Below are positions 1-8,679 of a stretch of 64,000 nucleotides of DNA, one piece after another. Both the position numbers and the translations under genes were made by a program. The DNA is taken from assembly GCA_964544655.1 (NCBI GenBank), contig CAZJCM010000002.1:1-64000 (forward strand). Direction: 5' to 3'. The stretch comes from HyVt-443 sp964544655 (GTDB taxonomy: Bacteria; Pseudomonadota; Gammaproteobacteria; Chromatiales; Chromatiaceae). The notes beneath the pieces were generated by a model. It was not told the origin of the DNA and searched no databases. It saw only the letters and a program-made list of their open reading frames with translations. The first letter of the stretch is position 1. Every line of letters starts with the position of its first letter.

Positions 1-89
1 TGTTCATCCCCGGATTTTACCAGCTAGCGCGGGCCCAGTCCGACAGACTGCTAGCCCCAATGTTGCAGGAAGCTTCACTACAGCAATAA
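1..89 (+). CDS. C-terminal fragment of an unidentified protein
   Basis: An open frame enters from the left edge (first full codon at base 3) and ends with TAA at 87-89. It gives 28 residues beginning FIPGFYQLARAQSDRLL and ending EASLQQ. The amphipathic, protein-like composition and the following spacer support a real gene end, but nothing in these residues identifies a family. The start lies outside the window. Confidence 0.45.
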   Translation, partial: FIPGFYQLARAQSDRLLAPMLQEASLQQ

Positions 90-304
90 AAAACCCGGAG
101 TGAGCGCGGGCGGATCACACCGGGTCGGCTTTATTGTCGCCATAAACCAGACAGACAGCACCATTCCTGCTGATGCCTGCGTTGACTTAATATCCCATTG
201 CAATAAGCACACCAATAAAAAATAACAAGTTAATACAATGTGTTGGAACTACTACAGATTCAATACATTCAGAATGTGTAAAAAAAGCTGACGGCAATCA
301 CACC
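90..304. other. intergenic spacer with weak hairpin
   Basis: Between the partial gene and yidD. ACCCGG near 93-98 and CCGGGT near 120-125 could pair around a long loop, followed by GGCTTTATT, so this may be a weak terminator for the upstream gene. The rest is AT-rich with no recognised site. Confidence 0.25.
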
Positions 305-541
305 TTATTCATTCCTGTCCTTGGACGCCTTCTCCGGTACCGGGTCGACACCACCTTCATGAAAAGGGTGGCAGCGTGAGATCCGCTTCAATCCCATCCA
401 GAGGCCACGCAGGACGCCGAAGCGCTCTATCGCTTCCTCGGTATAGGCCGAACAGGTGGGGTAATAGCGGCAGTTATTGCCCAGCAGCGGGCTGATCAGC
501 AGGCTGTAACCGCGTATCAACAGGCGTAACAGACGATTCAT
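305..541 (-). CDS. yidD: membrane protein insertion efficiency factor YidD
   Basis: A 78-residue protein with the YidD family signature: an N-terminal amphipathic segment (LLIRGYSLLISPLLG), then NNCRYYPTCSAYTEEAIERFG and a downstream RISRCHPFHEGGVDPVP. The three conserved cysteines are present. YidD helps the YidC insertase place inner-membrane proteins. It normally sits beside rnpA and yidC; here its ATG overlaps the stop of zur by 4 bases (538-541), so it is translationally coupled to the zinc operon, which is unusual. Confidence 0.93.
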   Translation of the reverse strand: MNRLLRLLIRGYSLLISPLLGNNCRYYPTCSAYTEEAIERFGVLRGLWMGLKRISRCHPFHEGGVDPVPEKASKDRNE

Positions 542-1008
542 TTCTCTTTACCATCGGCACAGCGAACACAACGGCCGGTCACCTCAATGATGCGCGAGTC
601 CGGGCTGAAGCCAATGCCCGCCACCGCCTGCGCCAGCGCTCGCTCCACACCCTCATGCTCCAACTCCAACACCTGGCCGCAACTGCGGCAGATCAGGAAC
701 TGCCCGACATGGGGGTGGTCCGGGTGGACACAACTGACGAAGGCATTGAGCGATTCGAGCCGGTGAACCAGACCCTGCTCCTGCAGGAATGCCAATGCAC
801 GATAGACGGTGGGCGGTTTGGCTCCAGGCCGTCGCAGTCCCAATTGATGCAGGATCTCATAGGCCCCCATCGGCTGGTGCGCAGCACTGAGGATCTCCAA
901 CACCAGACGCCGCTGTGGCGTCAGGCGCACGCCACGCCGGTTACAGATCCGTTCAGCCCGCCGCAGCGTCTGAGCACAACCGGTGGTTCCATCTGACTGT
1001 CGTATCAT
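538..1008 (-). CDS. zur: zinc uptake regulator Zur (Fur family)
   Basis: A 156-residue Fur-superfamily repressor: winged-helix N-terminal half (VRLTPQRRLVLEIL, then PPTVYRALAFLQEQGLVHRL) and a C-terminal metal-binding half with CVHPDHPHVGQFLICRSCGQV and a final CVRC. The two CxxC pairs match the structural zinc site. The start is set at 1008 because GGAGGAGG lies about 7 bases before it and the ATG overlaps the znuB stop. A longer reading from 1038 would overlap znuB by 34 bases. Zn-loaded Zur is known to repress znu genes, and here it lies at the end of its likely target operon. Confidence 0.93.
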   Translation of the reverse strand: MIRQSDGTTGCAQTLRRAERICNRRGVRLTPQRRLVLEILSAAHQPMGAYEILHQLGLRRPGAKPPTVYRALAFLQEQGLVHRLESLNAFVSCVHPDHPHVGQFLICRSCGQVLELEHEGVERALAQAVAGIGFSPDSRIIEVTGRCVRCADGKEK

Positions 1009-1853
1009 CCCAGACCTCCTCCATGTCGCACCCGCCAACGCCGCAGCGCCCGGACGAACAGCGTGGACAGCAGATAGGAGATTCCTGCCAGCAGGATGAT
1101 GGTCGCCCCGGCCGGCAGGTCCGGCTGATAGGAGATGGCCAGGCCGCCCACGGTGAACAGCATGCCCAGCAAGGTGGCCAATACCATCATCCGCCCCAGG
1201 GTATGGACATACTGCGCGGCGATGGCCGCCGGCAGAGTCAACAGGGCAATCACCAGGATCAACCCCACCACTTGGATCAGCAGCACCACCGTCAATGCCA
1301 CCAGGCAGAGCAGCAACAGATAGAAAAAACCAACCGGCACCCCGCGCAGACGGGCAAACTCCTCATCGAAGGAGACCGCCAGAAACTGGCGGTAAAACAA
1401 CACCACCGCGACCAGCACCAGCAGGTCCAGTGACAGCATCAGCCACAGGCTGCGATCGCTGACCATCAGAATATTGCCGAACAGATAACTCATCAGGTCC
1501 ACGTTGTAGCCAGGCGTCCGGCTGATGAACAGGATCCCGATGGCCATACCGACAGACCATACGGCCCCGATCAGGGTGTCCTCCTGCTCCCGCCAATGCA
1601 GCCGTACCCAGCCGATCAGCAGGGCAGCCAGCAGGGCCGCAATCAGCGCTCCGCCGAGTGGAGCAAGGCCAAGGAAGAGGGCGATGCCCATCCCCCCCAA
1701 CACGGTATGAGAGATGCCACCGGCCATATAGCCGATGCGCTTTACCACCACGAAGCTGCCCATGATGCCGCAGCCGATGCTGGCCAGAAGACCACCGAAC
1801 AGGGCCTTCTGCAGGAAATCGTATTGCAGCAGGGCAGCAATGAATTCAGTCAT
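1005..1853 (-). CDS. znuB: zinc ABC transporter permease ZnuB
   Basis: A 282-residue polytopic inner-membrane protein of the ABC-3 metal permease family, with about eight hydrophobic helices and the conserved stretch GIMGSFVVVKRIGYMAGGISHTVLGG near the N-terminus. It forms the channel for periplasmic zinc delivered by ZnuA. ATG at 1853 is preferred over the in-frame TTG at 1868 because GGAT precedes it at a workable distance. It lies 20 bases after znuC and overlaps zur by 4 bases. Confidence 0.93.
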   Translation of the reverse strand: MTEFIAALLQYDFLQKALFGGLLASIGCGIMGSFVVVKRIGYMAGGISHTVLGGMGIALFLGLAPLGGALIAALLAALLIGWVRLHWREQEDTLIGAVWSVGMAIGILFISRTPGYNVDLMSYLFGNILMVSDRSLWLMLSLDLLVLVAVVLFYRQFLAVSFDEEFARLRGVPVGFFYLLLLCLVALTVVLLIQVVGLILVIALLTLPAAIAAQYVHTLGRMMVLATLLGMLFTVGGLAISYQPDLPAGATIILLAGISYLLSTLFVRALRRWRVRHGGGLG

Positions 1854-1873
1854 GGTTATATGATCCAAAAAAA

Positions 1874-2608
1874 TCAGTGATGTCTATGCTCGACCATGCG
1901 CACGCCGGCGCCATAGAGATCCTGGATCACCTTGCCATCGACTTCCGCCGTATGATGGCACATCAGAGTACGGTTCACGCAGGCGACCCGATGGACGTAT
2001 TGGGAGATGAAGCCGATGTCATGGGAGACCACGATGATGGTCATGCGTCGGTTCAGTCGCTTCAACAGATCGAAGATGTCGCTCTCGATGCGCAGATCGA
2101 TATTGGCCGTCGGTTCATCCAGGATCAGAATGCGCGGCTCACAGGCCAGGGCACGGGCCAGCATGACCCGCTGCAACTGGCCACCGGAGAGGGTGGCCAG
2201 TTGCCGCGATGCCAGCATATCCACCTCGGTCTCCGCCATGGTGCGACGGGCGATCTCCCGGTCCTGCTGCCGATAGCCACCCAGCAGCCGGCCACTGCCC
2301 AGGCGCCCCATCAGCACCGTGTTCTCCACATCGATGGGGAAATCCCGGCGAAAGGTAGGATATTGGGCCACATAGCCAATCCGCCGCCGCGCCCGCTCCG
2401 GAGACGTTCCCAACACCTCCACCCGCCCCTGCTGTGGCGTCAACAGGCCGAGTATGAGTTTCAGCAAGGTGCTCTTGCCACCGGCATTGGGGCCGACCAC
2501 ACCAATGAACTCACCGTCATGCACGGTCAGTTCCACCCCCTCGAGCACCGCTGGTCCATCGTAGGAGAAACCCACATCCTGCAGGCGGATCACCGGCTCA
2601 TCACTCAC
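1874..2608 (-). CDS. znuC: zinc ABC transporter ATP-binding protein ZnuC
   Basis: A 244-residue ABC ATPase with Walker A GPNAGGKST, signature LSGGQLQRVMLARAL, Walker B RILILDEPTANID and switch histidine VVSHD. It powers zinc import through ZnuB. I place the start at GTG 2608 because GGAGG stands 6 bases upstream and the codon overlaps the end of znuA. The frame is open further upstream to 2749, but that part encodes low-complexity sequence inside znuA. Confidence 0.92.
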   Translation of the reverse strand: MSDEPVIRLQDVGFSYDGPAVLEGVELTVHDGEFIGVVGPNAGGKSTLLKLILGLLTPQQGRVEVLGTSPERARRRIGYVAQYPTFRRDFPIDVENTVLMGRLGSGRLLGGYRQQDREIARRTMAETEVDMLASRQLATLSGGQLQRVMLARALACEPRILILDEPTANIDLRIESDIFDLLKRLNRRMTIIVVSHDIGFISQYVHRVACVNRTLMCHHTAEVDGKVIQDLYGAGVRMVEHRHH

Positions 2609-3482
2609 TGGCGGCCTCCGCAATGGCATTCGCCACCTGTCGCAGATTCTCCACATACTCCTCCGCCAACGGGTCGATCGCCACCACCCGGGCACCAATG
2701 GCCCGGGCCAGGACCCGTGCCTGGGCCTGGCTGAACTGGCGCTGCACAAAGATCACCCGCACCCCATCGCGCCTGGCCCTCTCGATCAAACCGGCCAGTC
2801 GCCGTCCTCCAGGCCCCTTGCCCTGGTCTTCGATGGCGATTTGATGCAGCCCGAAGGCAGCGGCAAAATAACCCCAGGATGGATGAAAGACCATGAAATT
2901 CCGTGATTTCACCGCGGACAGTCGCTGCCGGATATCCAGCTCCAGTCGTGTCAGTTCCTGCATGAAACGCTGACAATTGGACCGATATTCATCACCATGT
3001 GCAGGATCGAGTTGGATCAGCCGGTCGCGCAGCCGCGGCATCATCTGCCGCACCAGACCGGGATCGAGCCAGATATGGGGGTCCATATCGTCACCATGGT
3101 GATGACCGTCGGTAGCCGGCATGGCCCTCAACTGGAGTCCTTCCCGCGCATCCAGGATGGACATACCGGGATTGGCGGCACGGATCCGGTCCATCCACAC
3201 CCGCTCGAACGGCACGCCGATACGATAATAGAGGCGGGCCCTGGACAAGGCCGCCATCTGCTTCGGGCGTGGCTCAAAGGTGGCCGGGCTCTGCCCCGGC
3301 CCCACCATCACCGTCACCTGCACATGCCGCCCACCTATCTGCTGCACGAAATATTTTTGCGGCAGCACACTGACGAAAACAGACAACGGCTGTTCCGCCC
3401 ATACCGTCACAGGGAGCAGCAGCCATACCCCCAGTAACAAACGGAAGATGCGGCTGGGCAAGGCTGATACCGATTCAGACAT
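2601..3482 (-). CDS. znuA: periplasmic zinc-binding protein ZnuA
   Basis: A 293-residue cluster A-I solute-binding protein. A Sec signal peptide (about residues 1-29, ending VTVWA) precedes SVLPQKYFVQQIGG. A short histidine loop DGHHHGDD is followed by DPHIWLDP, and later FMVFHPSWGYF supplies another ligand histidine. It captures zinc and hands it to ZnuBC. It is the first gene of znuA-znuC-znuB-zur-yidD. A Zur box lies about 70 bases upstream, so repression by zinc is expected. Confidence 0.94.
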   Translation of the reverse strand: MSESVSALPSRIFRLLLGVWLLLPVTVWAEQPLSVFVSVLPQKYFVQQIGGRHVQVTVMVGPGQSPATFEPRPKQMAALSRARLYYRIGVPFERVWMDRIRAANPGMSILDAREGLQLRAMPATDGHHHGDDMDPHIWLDPGLVRQMMPRLRDRLIQLDPAHGDEYRSNCQRFMQELTRLELDIRQRLSAVKSRNFMVFHPSWGYFAAAFGLHQIAIEDQGKGPGGRRLAGLIERARRDGVRVIFVQRQFSQAQARVLARAIGARVVAIDPLAEEYVENLRQVANAIAEAASE

Positions 3483-3551
3483 TCGGTCGAAACCTCATCT
3501 CGAGTGAATTCATGATAGAAGTCTGTGAACTGGCAAGAACAGACAGCAAGC

Positions 3552-3566
3552 TGTTATCTTATAACA
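3552..3566 (-). promoter_or_regulatory. Zur box upstream of znuA
   Basis: TGTTAT and ATAACA form a perfect inverted repeat around CTT, continuing into TTTC. This matches the gammaproteobacterial Zur operator core (TGTTATAnTATAACA). It sits about 70 bases before znuA and about 200 bases before the divergent gene at 3764, so it could serve either, with znuA the more likely target. Confidence 0.85.
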
Positions 3567-3615
3567 TTTCATTCGGCTTTGTCAGATGATGGCCATTCGG
3601 GCAAGCACCCGTACC

Positions 3616-3686
3616 AGGGGCCGGAGTCACGCCATATAAAACATTTTCTGTTGGCGCAACTTGGGGATGGCGTGACTCCGGCCCCT
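3616..3686. repeat. inverted repeat, GGGGCCGGAGTCA family
   Basis: Two perfectly complementary 20-base arms at 3616-3635 and 3667-3686 (core GGGGCCGGAGTCACGCC) surround a 31-base AT-rich spacer. Related arms occur at 11815-11887 and 34288-34368. It can form a long cruciform or RNA hairpin between znuA and the divergent gene. Confidence 0.85.
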
Positions 3687-3763
3687 CTTAGCGTATGTTA
3701 TTCAAGGGTTGCAAATGTGATTAACCGGGTGCATACGCATTCGGCATAAAGGGGACACTGATC

Positions 3764-4303
3764 ATGAGCAATGGAAAATTGATATTCACCCCAGCCCCGG
3801 ACGTGCCACCGCCCGAACGGCTCGAGCTGGAACGGCGGTTACGGGAAATCGGCTTCCTCGGTAGCGCCATCGATACAGAGCGATTCCTGGTCGGGGAACG
3901 CTTCATGCAGTGGGTCAGCTTCATGGGCTGCTCGCCCTGGCTCCGGCTGGCGCCAACGGAAGATGATAATGAGCCGTTCACTCATATCCGCTTCCAAGGG
4001 CCGCTGAAACAGCCGCTGCTCCGCTACGGCAACAATACACGCCCCCCCCGTTGCCCCCACTGCCGGCGACGGATCGATGAGTGGGAAAGCCGGCTGCCGA
4101 CGCGGGAGGGTCCATATCCGTGTCCCCATTGCGGTGAGACCACCCGGCTGGACGACCTGGTCTGGAGCAACGATGCCGGCCATGGCCGTTTCTTCATCGA
4201 GGTGTGGGAGATATTCCCCGGCGAGGCGGTTCCGGTGGAAGGACTGATGCAACGCCTGCGACAGGAAGGGGGGGAATGGCGCTATTTCTATCTGCAGCAA
4301 TGA
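3764..4303 (+). CDS. zinc-ribbon protein of unknown function
   Basis: A soluble 179-residue protein with no signal peptide. Two CPHC knuckles (RCPHCRRRI near residue 93 and PCPHCGETT near 119) form a probable four-cysteine zinc ribbon. The N-terminal part (PPPERLELERRLREIGFLG) resembles no family I can name, and the C-terminus ends in aromatic residues (EWRYFYLQQ). It is divergent from znuA with the Zur box between them, so zinc-dependent control or a zinc-related role is possible but unproven. Confidence 0.75.
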   Translation: MSNGKLIFTPAPDVPPPERLELERRLREIGFLGSAIDTERFLVGERFMQWVSFMGCSPWLRLAPTEDDNEPFTHIRFQGPLKQPLLRYGNNTRPPRCPHCRRRIDEWESRLPTREGPYPCPHCGETTRLDDLVWSNDAGHGRFFIEVWEIFPGEAVPVEGLMQRLRQEGGEWRYFYLQQ

Positions 4304-4364
4304 ACATCGTCTTGCCGGTCTTCGTATCCATGGCCCTACAGAGCGCCTGACAACGGCCGGCGAC

Positions 4365-5912
4365 TCACGCCTTTATGCAGCAATTCTTGCCCTGCCGCTT
4401 GGCATCGTAGAGGGCCCGGTCCGCCCGTTCGAACACGGTATCCGGCGTATCCCCTGCGGTAAATTCGCTGAAGCCGCAGGAGATGGTCACCTCGATTCGG
4501 TGTTCTCCCGAATGAAAACCGCTCTCCTGCACCGCCAACCGGGTCTGCTCGATCAACTCACTCGCTTCGGTCGTATCCGCACCCGCTAGCAGCATGACGA
4601 ACTCTTCACCACCATAACGGGCTACGAAATCGGTCTGGCGCAGCCGCCGGCGCAGGATCTGGGCTATCACCCGTAGCGCCTTGTCTCCGGCACGATGACC
4701 GAAGCGGTCGTTGATATGTTTGAAATTGTCGACATCCCACACCGCCAGGGTCAGGGGCGTAGAGAAACGCTTCCAGCGGGCATACTCATCGGGCAGCCGC
4801 TCTTCATAGGCGAGGCGGTTGGGCAATCCCGTGACGCTGTCGACGCTGGCCCGGCGATAGGTGTCCAGCATCTTTTTCCGCAGCTCCCCGGCATCCTGCT
4901 CCATCTTGTGCAAGCGCTCCCGCAGCTGCCGCTCGGTCTCCAGGGCTCGCTGATGGCGCGCTATTTCCGCCTTGACATGAGACTCCACGTGATTCTGGAT
5001 CGCATCCAGGCTGCCACCAATATCATCCACCAGCTGCCGTATCGACGTGGCACTGTGCATGCTGCGCTGAATACCCCCAACTTTCCCCCTGACCACGCGA
5101 TTGAGCGCCACGCTGTCTTCCACTGCCGATTGGTGGTCTGCCTCGCTGTTGTTGACGTGCTGATCGATCTCCTGCAACCGCCGGGTCAACTGCCTGAGAA
5201 AGCCTTCAGTGGCATGAATCTCCGACTGCACATCCTCCAACGCAGTCGCCATCAGGTGAGTCAACTCTTCGATCACCCCGACCCATGCCGTGGCCTCGGC
5301 GTCATGACTAAGCCGTTCCGCCAGCAGGGCGATGTCGTCTCTCAACTGGTCCGGCCAGTTCAGCTTCCCCAGCAGCTGCAGCAGCAGCTGATTAGGGTGT
5401 TCAGGTGATGAGCCTGCACCATCCGCCGCCCTGCCGCCACCAAACAGCCGTCCGAACAGTCCAGCTCCACCACTCTCCGGTTCGGATCTCAGCAGCTCCA
5501 GCAGCTCGTCCAATTGGCCGTCCGTCACCTTGCCTGGCGCCGCCCGCATCTCTCGCGCCAACAACCGCAGGCGTCGTGCTGCCGCCCCGGTCAGCCGTAT
5601 GCGGTTGATCAGCCGCCCAAACAGATCCGGGTCCGCCGCACCGGCTACGGCTCCAGACTCCGGCCCCTTGGCCCGCAACAAGTCCTCTGAGAGCGCCGCG
5701 ATCTGTTCCCAGTCACCAGGGCCACAGCCCCTTCTGACCGCATCCCGCAACCCGGTCAAATGAGGATCCAGCGTCGCATCCAGACCACTGGTGGCCAAGG
5801 TCAGGCGAATAATGGTCCGGCACAGCAGTTTCTCCATCTCCTGATCGTCAGGATGCCGGGCTGCCTGCTGCATCTGCAACTGGCCGGAGTCGCTTGGTCT
5901 GTGGCTAGCCAT
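4365..5912 (-). CDS. diguanylate cyclase (GGDEF domain)
   Basis: A 515-residue cytoplasmic protein. About the first 340 residues are helical with probable coiled coil (for example KAEIARHQRALETERQLRERL) and show no membrane helix. The C-terminal 170 residues are a GGDEF domain with DSVTGLPNR at its start and the active motif RYGGEEFVMLL. An RxxD inhibitory site (RQTD) lies five residues before GGEEF. It should make cyclic-di-GMP with product inhibition. The input signal sensed by the N-terminal region is unknown. Confidence 0.92.
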   Translation of the reverse strand: MASHRPSDSGQLQMQQAARHPDDQEMEKLLCRTIIRLTLATSGLDATLDPHLTGLRDAVRRGCGPGDWEQIAALSEDLLRAKGPESGAVAGAADPDLFGRLINRIRLTGAAARRLRLLAREMRAAPGKVTDGQLDELLELLRSEPESGGAGLFGRLFGGGRAADGAGSSPEHPNQLLLQLLGKLNWPDQLRDDIALLAERLSHDAEATAWVGVIEELTHLMATALEDVQSEIHATEGFLRQLTRRLQEIDQHVNNSEADHQSAVEDSVALNRVVRGKVGGIQRSMHSATSIRQLVDDIGGSLDAIQNHVESHVKAEIARHQRALETERQLRERLHKMEQDAGELRKKMLDTYRRASVDSVTGLPNRLAYEERLPDEYARWKRFSTPLTLAVWDVDNFKHINDRFGHRAGDKALRVIAQILRRRLRQTDFVARYGGEEFVMLLAGADTTEASELIEQTRLAVQESGFHSGEHRIEVTISCGFSEFTAGDTPDTVFERADRALYDAKRQGKNCCIKA

Positions 5913-5936
5913 ACTATTAAGTCATTGAGGCCCTGG

Positions 5937-6704
5937 TCAGGCGGCCAGTTCAAGCTCTTTCGGCAGCAGGATATCGATACCGATCGGCAGATGGTCGGAG
6001 ATGGGGTAATCGAGCACCCGCGCATTCTCCACCGTCAGAGAATCGGATACCAGGATATGATCGATCTTGCGCATCGGGCGCCAACTGGGAAAGGTACCCT
6101 GATCGCAGGCTGACTCCCGCAGATTGACACGTTCGCGCAGACGTTGCATCTCTCGGGAGTCACAGCCACAATTGAGATCCCCCATGATCACCACATAGGG
6201 CAGATCCCGCACCAGATCGATGACGAAATCGACCTGGCGCAGCCGGGCGCGCCGCCCCAGGGCCAGGTGCATGATGCTGACAGCCAGCCCTTTACTGCCG
6301 CCAAATCGACACAGGATCACCCCCCGCCCTGGCAGTCCGGGCAATCTGTGCTCCGTTACCGAGGCGGGGTTCATCCGGCTCAACAGGCCATTGCTGTGCT
6401 GCGCCAGTTTGCCGATGCTGCGGTTGACCTGCTTGAACCAGAAAGGGAAACCGGCACGGTGGGCGAGATATTCGGTCTGGTCGACGAAGCCGCTGCGCAG
6501 ACTGCCTGAATCTACCTCCTGCAGCCCCACCAGGTCATACTCGCCCAAAATGGCGGCGATGCGATTCAGGTTAAGCAGCCGCTCCCGATGGGGCAGCACA
6601 TGCTTCCAGCCCTGGGTGATATACTGGCTATAATGCTGGGTATCCACCCCGGCCTGTATGTTGTAGCTCAACACCCGCAGGCGCTGATACTCATTCTTGT
6701 TCAC
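5937..6704 (-). CDS. endonuclease/exonuclease/phosphatase family protein
   Basis: A 255-residue protein of the EEP (DNase I-like) superfamily. Motifs in order are LRVLSYNIQAG, VGLQEVDSG (metal-binding Glu), VVIMGDLNCG (Asp-Leu-Asn catalytic motif), KIDHILVS and YPISDHLPIGI (catalytic His). No signal peptide is visible. Members cleave phosphodiesters in nucleic acids, phosphoinositides or related compounds, so the substrate cannot be read from sequence. It lies between a diguanylate cyclase and dsbA, both on the same strand. Confidence 0.85.
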   Translation of the reverse strand: MNKNEYQRLRVLSYNIQAGVDTQHYSQYITQGWKHVLPHRERLLNLNRIAAILGEYDLVGLQEVDSGSLRSGFVDQTEYLAHRAGFPFWFKQVNRSIGKLAQHSNGLLSRMNPASVTEHRLPGLPGRGVILCRFGGSKGLAVSIMHLALGRRARLRQVDFVIDLVRDLPYVVIMGDLNCGCDSREMQRLRERVNLRESACDQGTFPSWRPMRKIDHILVSDSLTVENARVLDYPISDHLPIGIDILLPKELELAA

Positions 6705-6786
6705 GATAACTAACTTCCCCTGTCGCTATGCCCGTAATCACAATTCAGTGTTTCCGCAACGGAAATCCGCCTGTCCCTGTACCCTG

Positions 6787-7431
6787 CTACGGCTTTTTGA
6801 TCCCCTTTTCCTGCTCTACCTTCTCCACCAGGTAGTCGGTCACCTGCATCATCGTATTCCCTTCCAGGCCAGCGGTGCGATACTTGCCATCCACAATGAT
6901 GGCGGGGACCCCCCGCACATCGAAGCGTTCCGCCAACACTGCCGCACGACGGGCCTGTGTCTGCACCGCAAACGACTTCATCGCCTTGCGATAGGCATCC
7001 ACATCCACCCCCTGCTCGTCCAGGAAGGCCTCCATTGCAGCCTGGCTTCTCAGATCACGCTTCTTTTCATGAATCGCCTGAAAAATCTTCTCATGCAGCT
7101 TATCGGCGACTCCCATCAGGCGCAGCGCATAGTAGGTCTTGGCATGCATCACTACATCGGGACGACTGAACATCGCCGGCACACGATCGAAATCCACATT
7201 GGCTGGCTTCCGCTTCAGCCAGCTGTTGAGCGCCGGCTCAAGGCTGTAACAATGGGGGCAGGCATACCAGAAGAACTCCACCACCTGGACCCGGTCACCC
7301 TCTGCACCAGGCTGCTCTGGGATCACTGAGAAATAGTGTAGCTCTTCTTCGAAATTCTGCGCTGCCACAGTGCTGCCGGCAAACGCCAGGGAAATCAAAA
7401 ACAGACCCAGCGCGATCAATCTTTTGTTCAT
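6787..7431 (-). CDS. dsbA: thiol:disulfide interchange protein DsbA
   Basis: A 214-residue periplasmic oxidoreductase. A Sec signal (about residues 1-24, ending STVAA) precedes a thioredoxin fold with WYACPHCYSLEP (CPHC active site) and the cis-proline loop VRGVPAIIVDG. It introduces disulfides into exported proteins. The many exported cytochromes and copper proteins nearby would be natural clients, though that is inference. It is separated from the cytochrome c4 gene by a strong terminator hairpin. Confidence 0.94.
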   Translation of the reverse strand: MNKRLIALGLFLISLAFAGSTVAAQNFEEELHYFSVIPEQPGAEGDRVQVVEFFWYACPHCYSLEPALNSWLKRKPANVDFDRVPAMFSRPDVVMHAKTYYALRLMGVADKLHEKIFQAIHEKKRDLRSQAAMEAFLDEQGVDVDAYRKAMKSFAVQTQARRAAVLAERFDVRGVPAIIVDGKYRTAGLEGNTMMQVTDYLVEKVEQEKGIKKP

Positions 7432-7642
7432 TGTTGCTCCTTACGATATAAACGGTTGGCGACCAAAACTGTACCAGCTTGAATGCAGCAGGGGTATCCA
7501 ACGTACAGGCAAATGCCGAAAATCCGGCGATCTGCGCCATGCGGAAAACAGTGACTTTCCCTGCTGCATCTCCTCTCGGACCTGTGGCGCAGACAAGGGT
7601 TCACCCGCAAAGAGGGAATCAGGAGAAAAAATCGCCCATCAC

Positions 7643-7674
7643 GACGAAGGGCGGCCATTTGGCCGCCCTTCGTC
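7643..7674 (-). terminator. intrinsic terminator after the cytochrome c4 gene
   Basis: A perfect 14-base stem (7643-7656 with 7661-7674, GACGAAGGGCGGCC) closes on a 4-base loop just beyond the cytochrome stop codon. On the minus strand a run of six T follows about 11 bases later. The U-run is a little distant, so some of its effect may be on RNA 3'-end stability. Confidence 0.75.
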
Positions 7675-7699
7675 ACTCACATGGAGATCAGCAGTCAGC

Positions 7700-8305
7700 T
7701 CAACGCAGGCCCTGTACATACTGGGCAACGGCGGCGATCTCGGCGTCGCTCATCTTGGCAGCGACATTGCGCATCATGCCATTGAGGTCGTTGCTGCGAT
7801 TACCGGAACGAAAATCTTTCAGCGCCTTGGCCACGTAGTCGGCGTGCTGCCCGCTGATACGCGGGAACTTGGCCGGCCCGTTACCGATACCCGTCGGTCC
7901 GTGACAAGCCATGCAGGCCGCCACGCCAGTCTGCTTGTTACCGGCCCGATAGAGCTTCTCACCCAGGGCGACCTGATCTGGTGCGGCAGTCCCGCCTTTC
8001 TGGGTCTGGCTGCTGAAATAGGCGGCCAGATTTTCCACGTCCTGATCGGTCAGAGGCGCGGCCATCGGCGACATCAGGTCGTTCTTGCGCACACCGGCCT
8101 TGAAATCAGCCAGCTGCTTCATGATATAGCTGGAGTGCTGTCCAGCCAGTTTCGGCCAGAGCGCGTTGGGGCTATTGCCATCCGGACCATGACAGGCAAG
8201 GCAAGTGGCGGATTTGGCCTTTCCCGCCGCGACATCACCGGCAGCCTGCACTCCTGCCGCGCCCAAAGCCAAAGCAATCGATACTGCAACTAGCCACTTG
8301 TTCAT
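7700..8305 (-). CDS. cytochrome c4, diheme
   Basis: A 201-residue exported cytochrome: signal peptide MNKWLVAVSIALALGAAGVQA, then two similar cytochrome c domains with heme sites CLACH and CMACH. This two-domain architecture is typical of cytochrome c4, which carries electrons in the periplasm to terminal oxidases. The start at 8305 is chosen because it begins the signal peptide and follows AGCAGG; an upstream ATG at 8356 would add 17 residues. Confidence 0.9.
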   Translation of the reverse strand: MNKWLVAVSIALALGAAGVQAAGDVAAGKAKSATCLACHGPDGNSPNALWPKLAGQHSSYIMKQLADFKAGVRKNDLMSPMAAPLTDQDVENLAAYFSSQTQKGGTAAPDQVALGEKLYRAGNKQTGVAACMACHGPTGIGNGPAKFPRISGQHADYVAKALKDFRSGNRSNDLNGMMRNVAAKMSDAEIAAVAQYVQGLR

Positions 8306-8679
8306 GCTAAAACCTGCTATCTTGTTTGAAACCGCCGGTAAGTTTATGGATACCATATCGACTATGGTATTCCAGCCAGGCTGGCAGCATGACTCCGATC
8401 AGGCAGACAACGCGAAAACCGGGGCCCATGCCAACAAGGCTACGTAAAAAAAGCCGTGCATATATACCAGAAGCGGCGCGGCCGGGTCAAATCAGGAAGA
8501 CCGTTCAGAGGCGGCCCAGCGCCCTTGTCGCAGCCTGGCATTGACCAAAATCATTGGCTATTTGCGGCGCCATCTGGTTCAATTTTGCGGCGTCACACAT
8601 AGCCTAGCGCCATCGATAATAGGCAATTATCGGCTCTCAATCTCGAAGATACTGTTTCAACACACGAGGCCAGCCCCCC
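8306..8679. other. divergent intergenic region with palindrome
   Basis: A 374-base gap between the cytochrome c4 gene and menF, which diverge. At 8350-8370 ATACCATA and TATGGTAT form a perfect 8-base inverted repeat around TCGAC, about 45 bases before the cytochrome start, so it may be an operator. A divergent promoter pair is expected here. No small ORF or RNA gene was recognised. Confidence 0.4.

Noticed and set aside
2609..2749. Upstream extension of znuC
   Set aside because: Sequence within znuA with Arg/Trp/Pro-rich shadow composition. GTG 2608 has a strong ribosome site.
3525..3749. 74-residue open frame in the znuA upstream region
   Set aside because: It runs through the Zur box and the long inverted repeat and shows no coding character.
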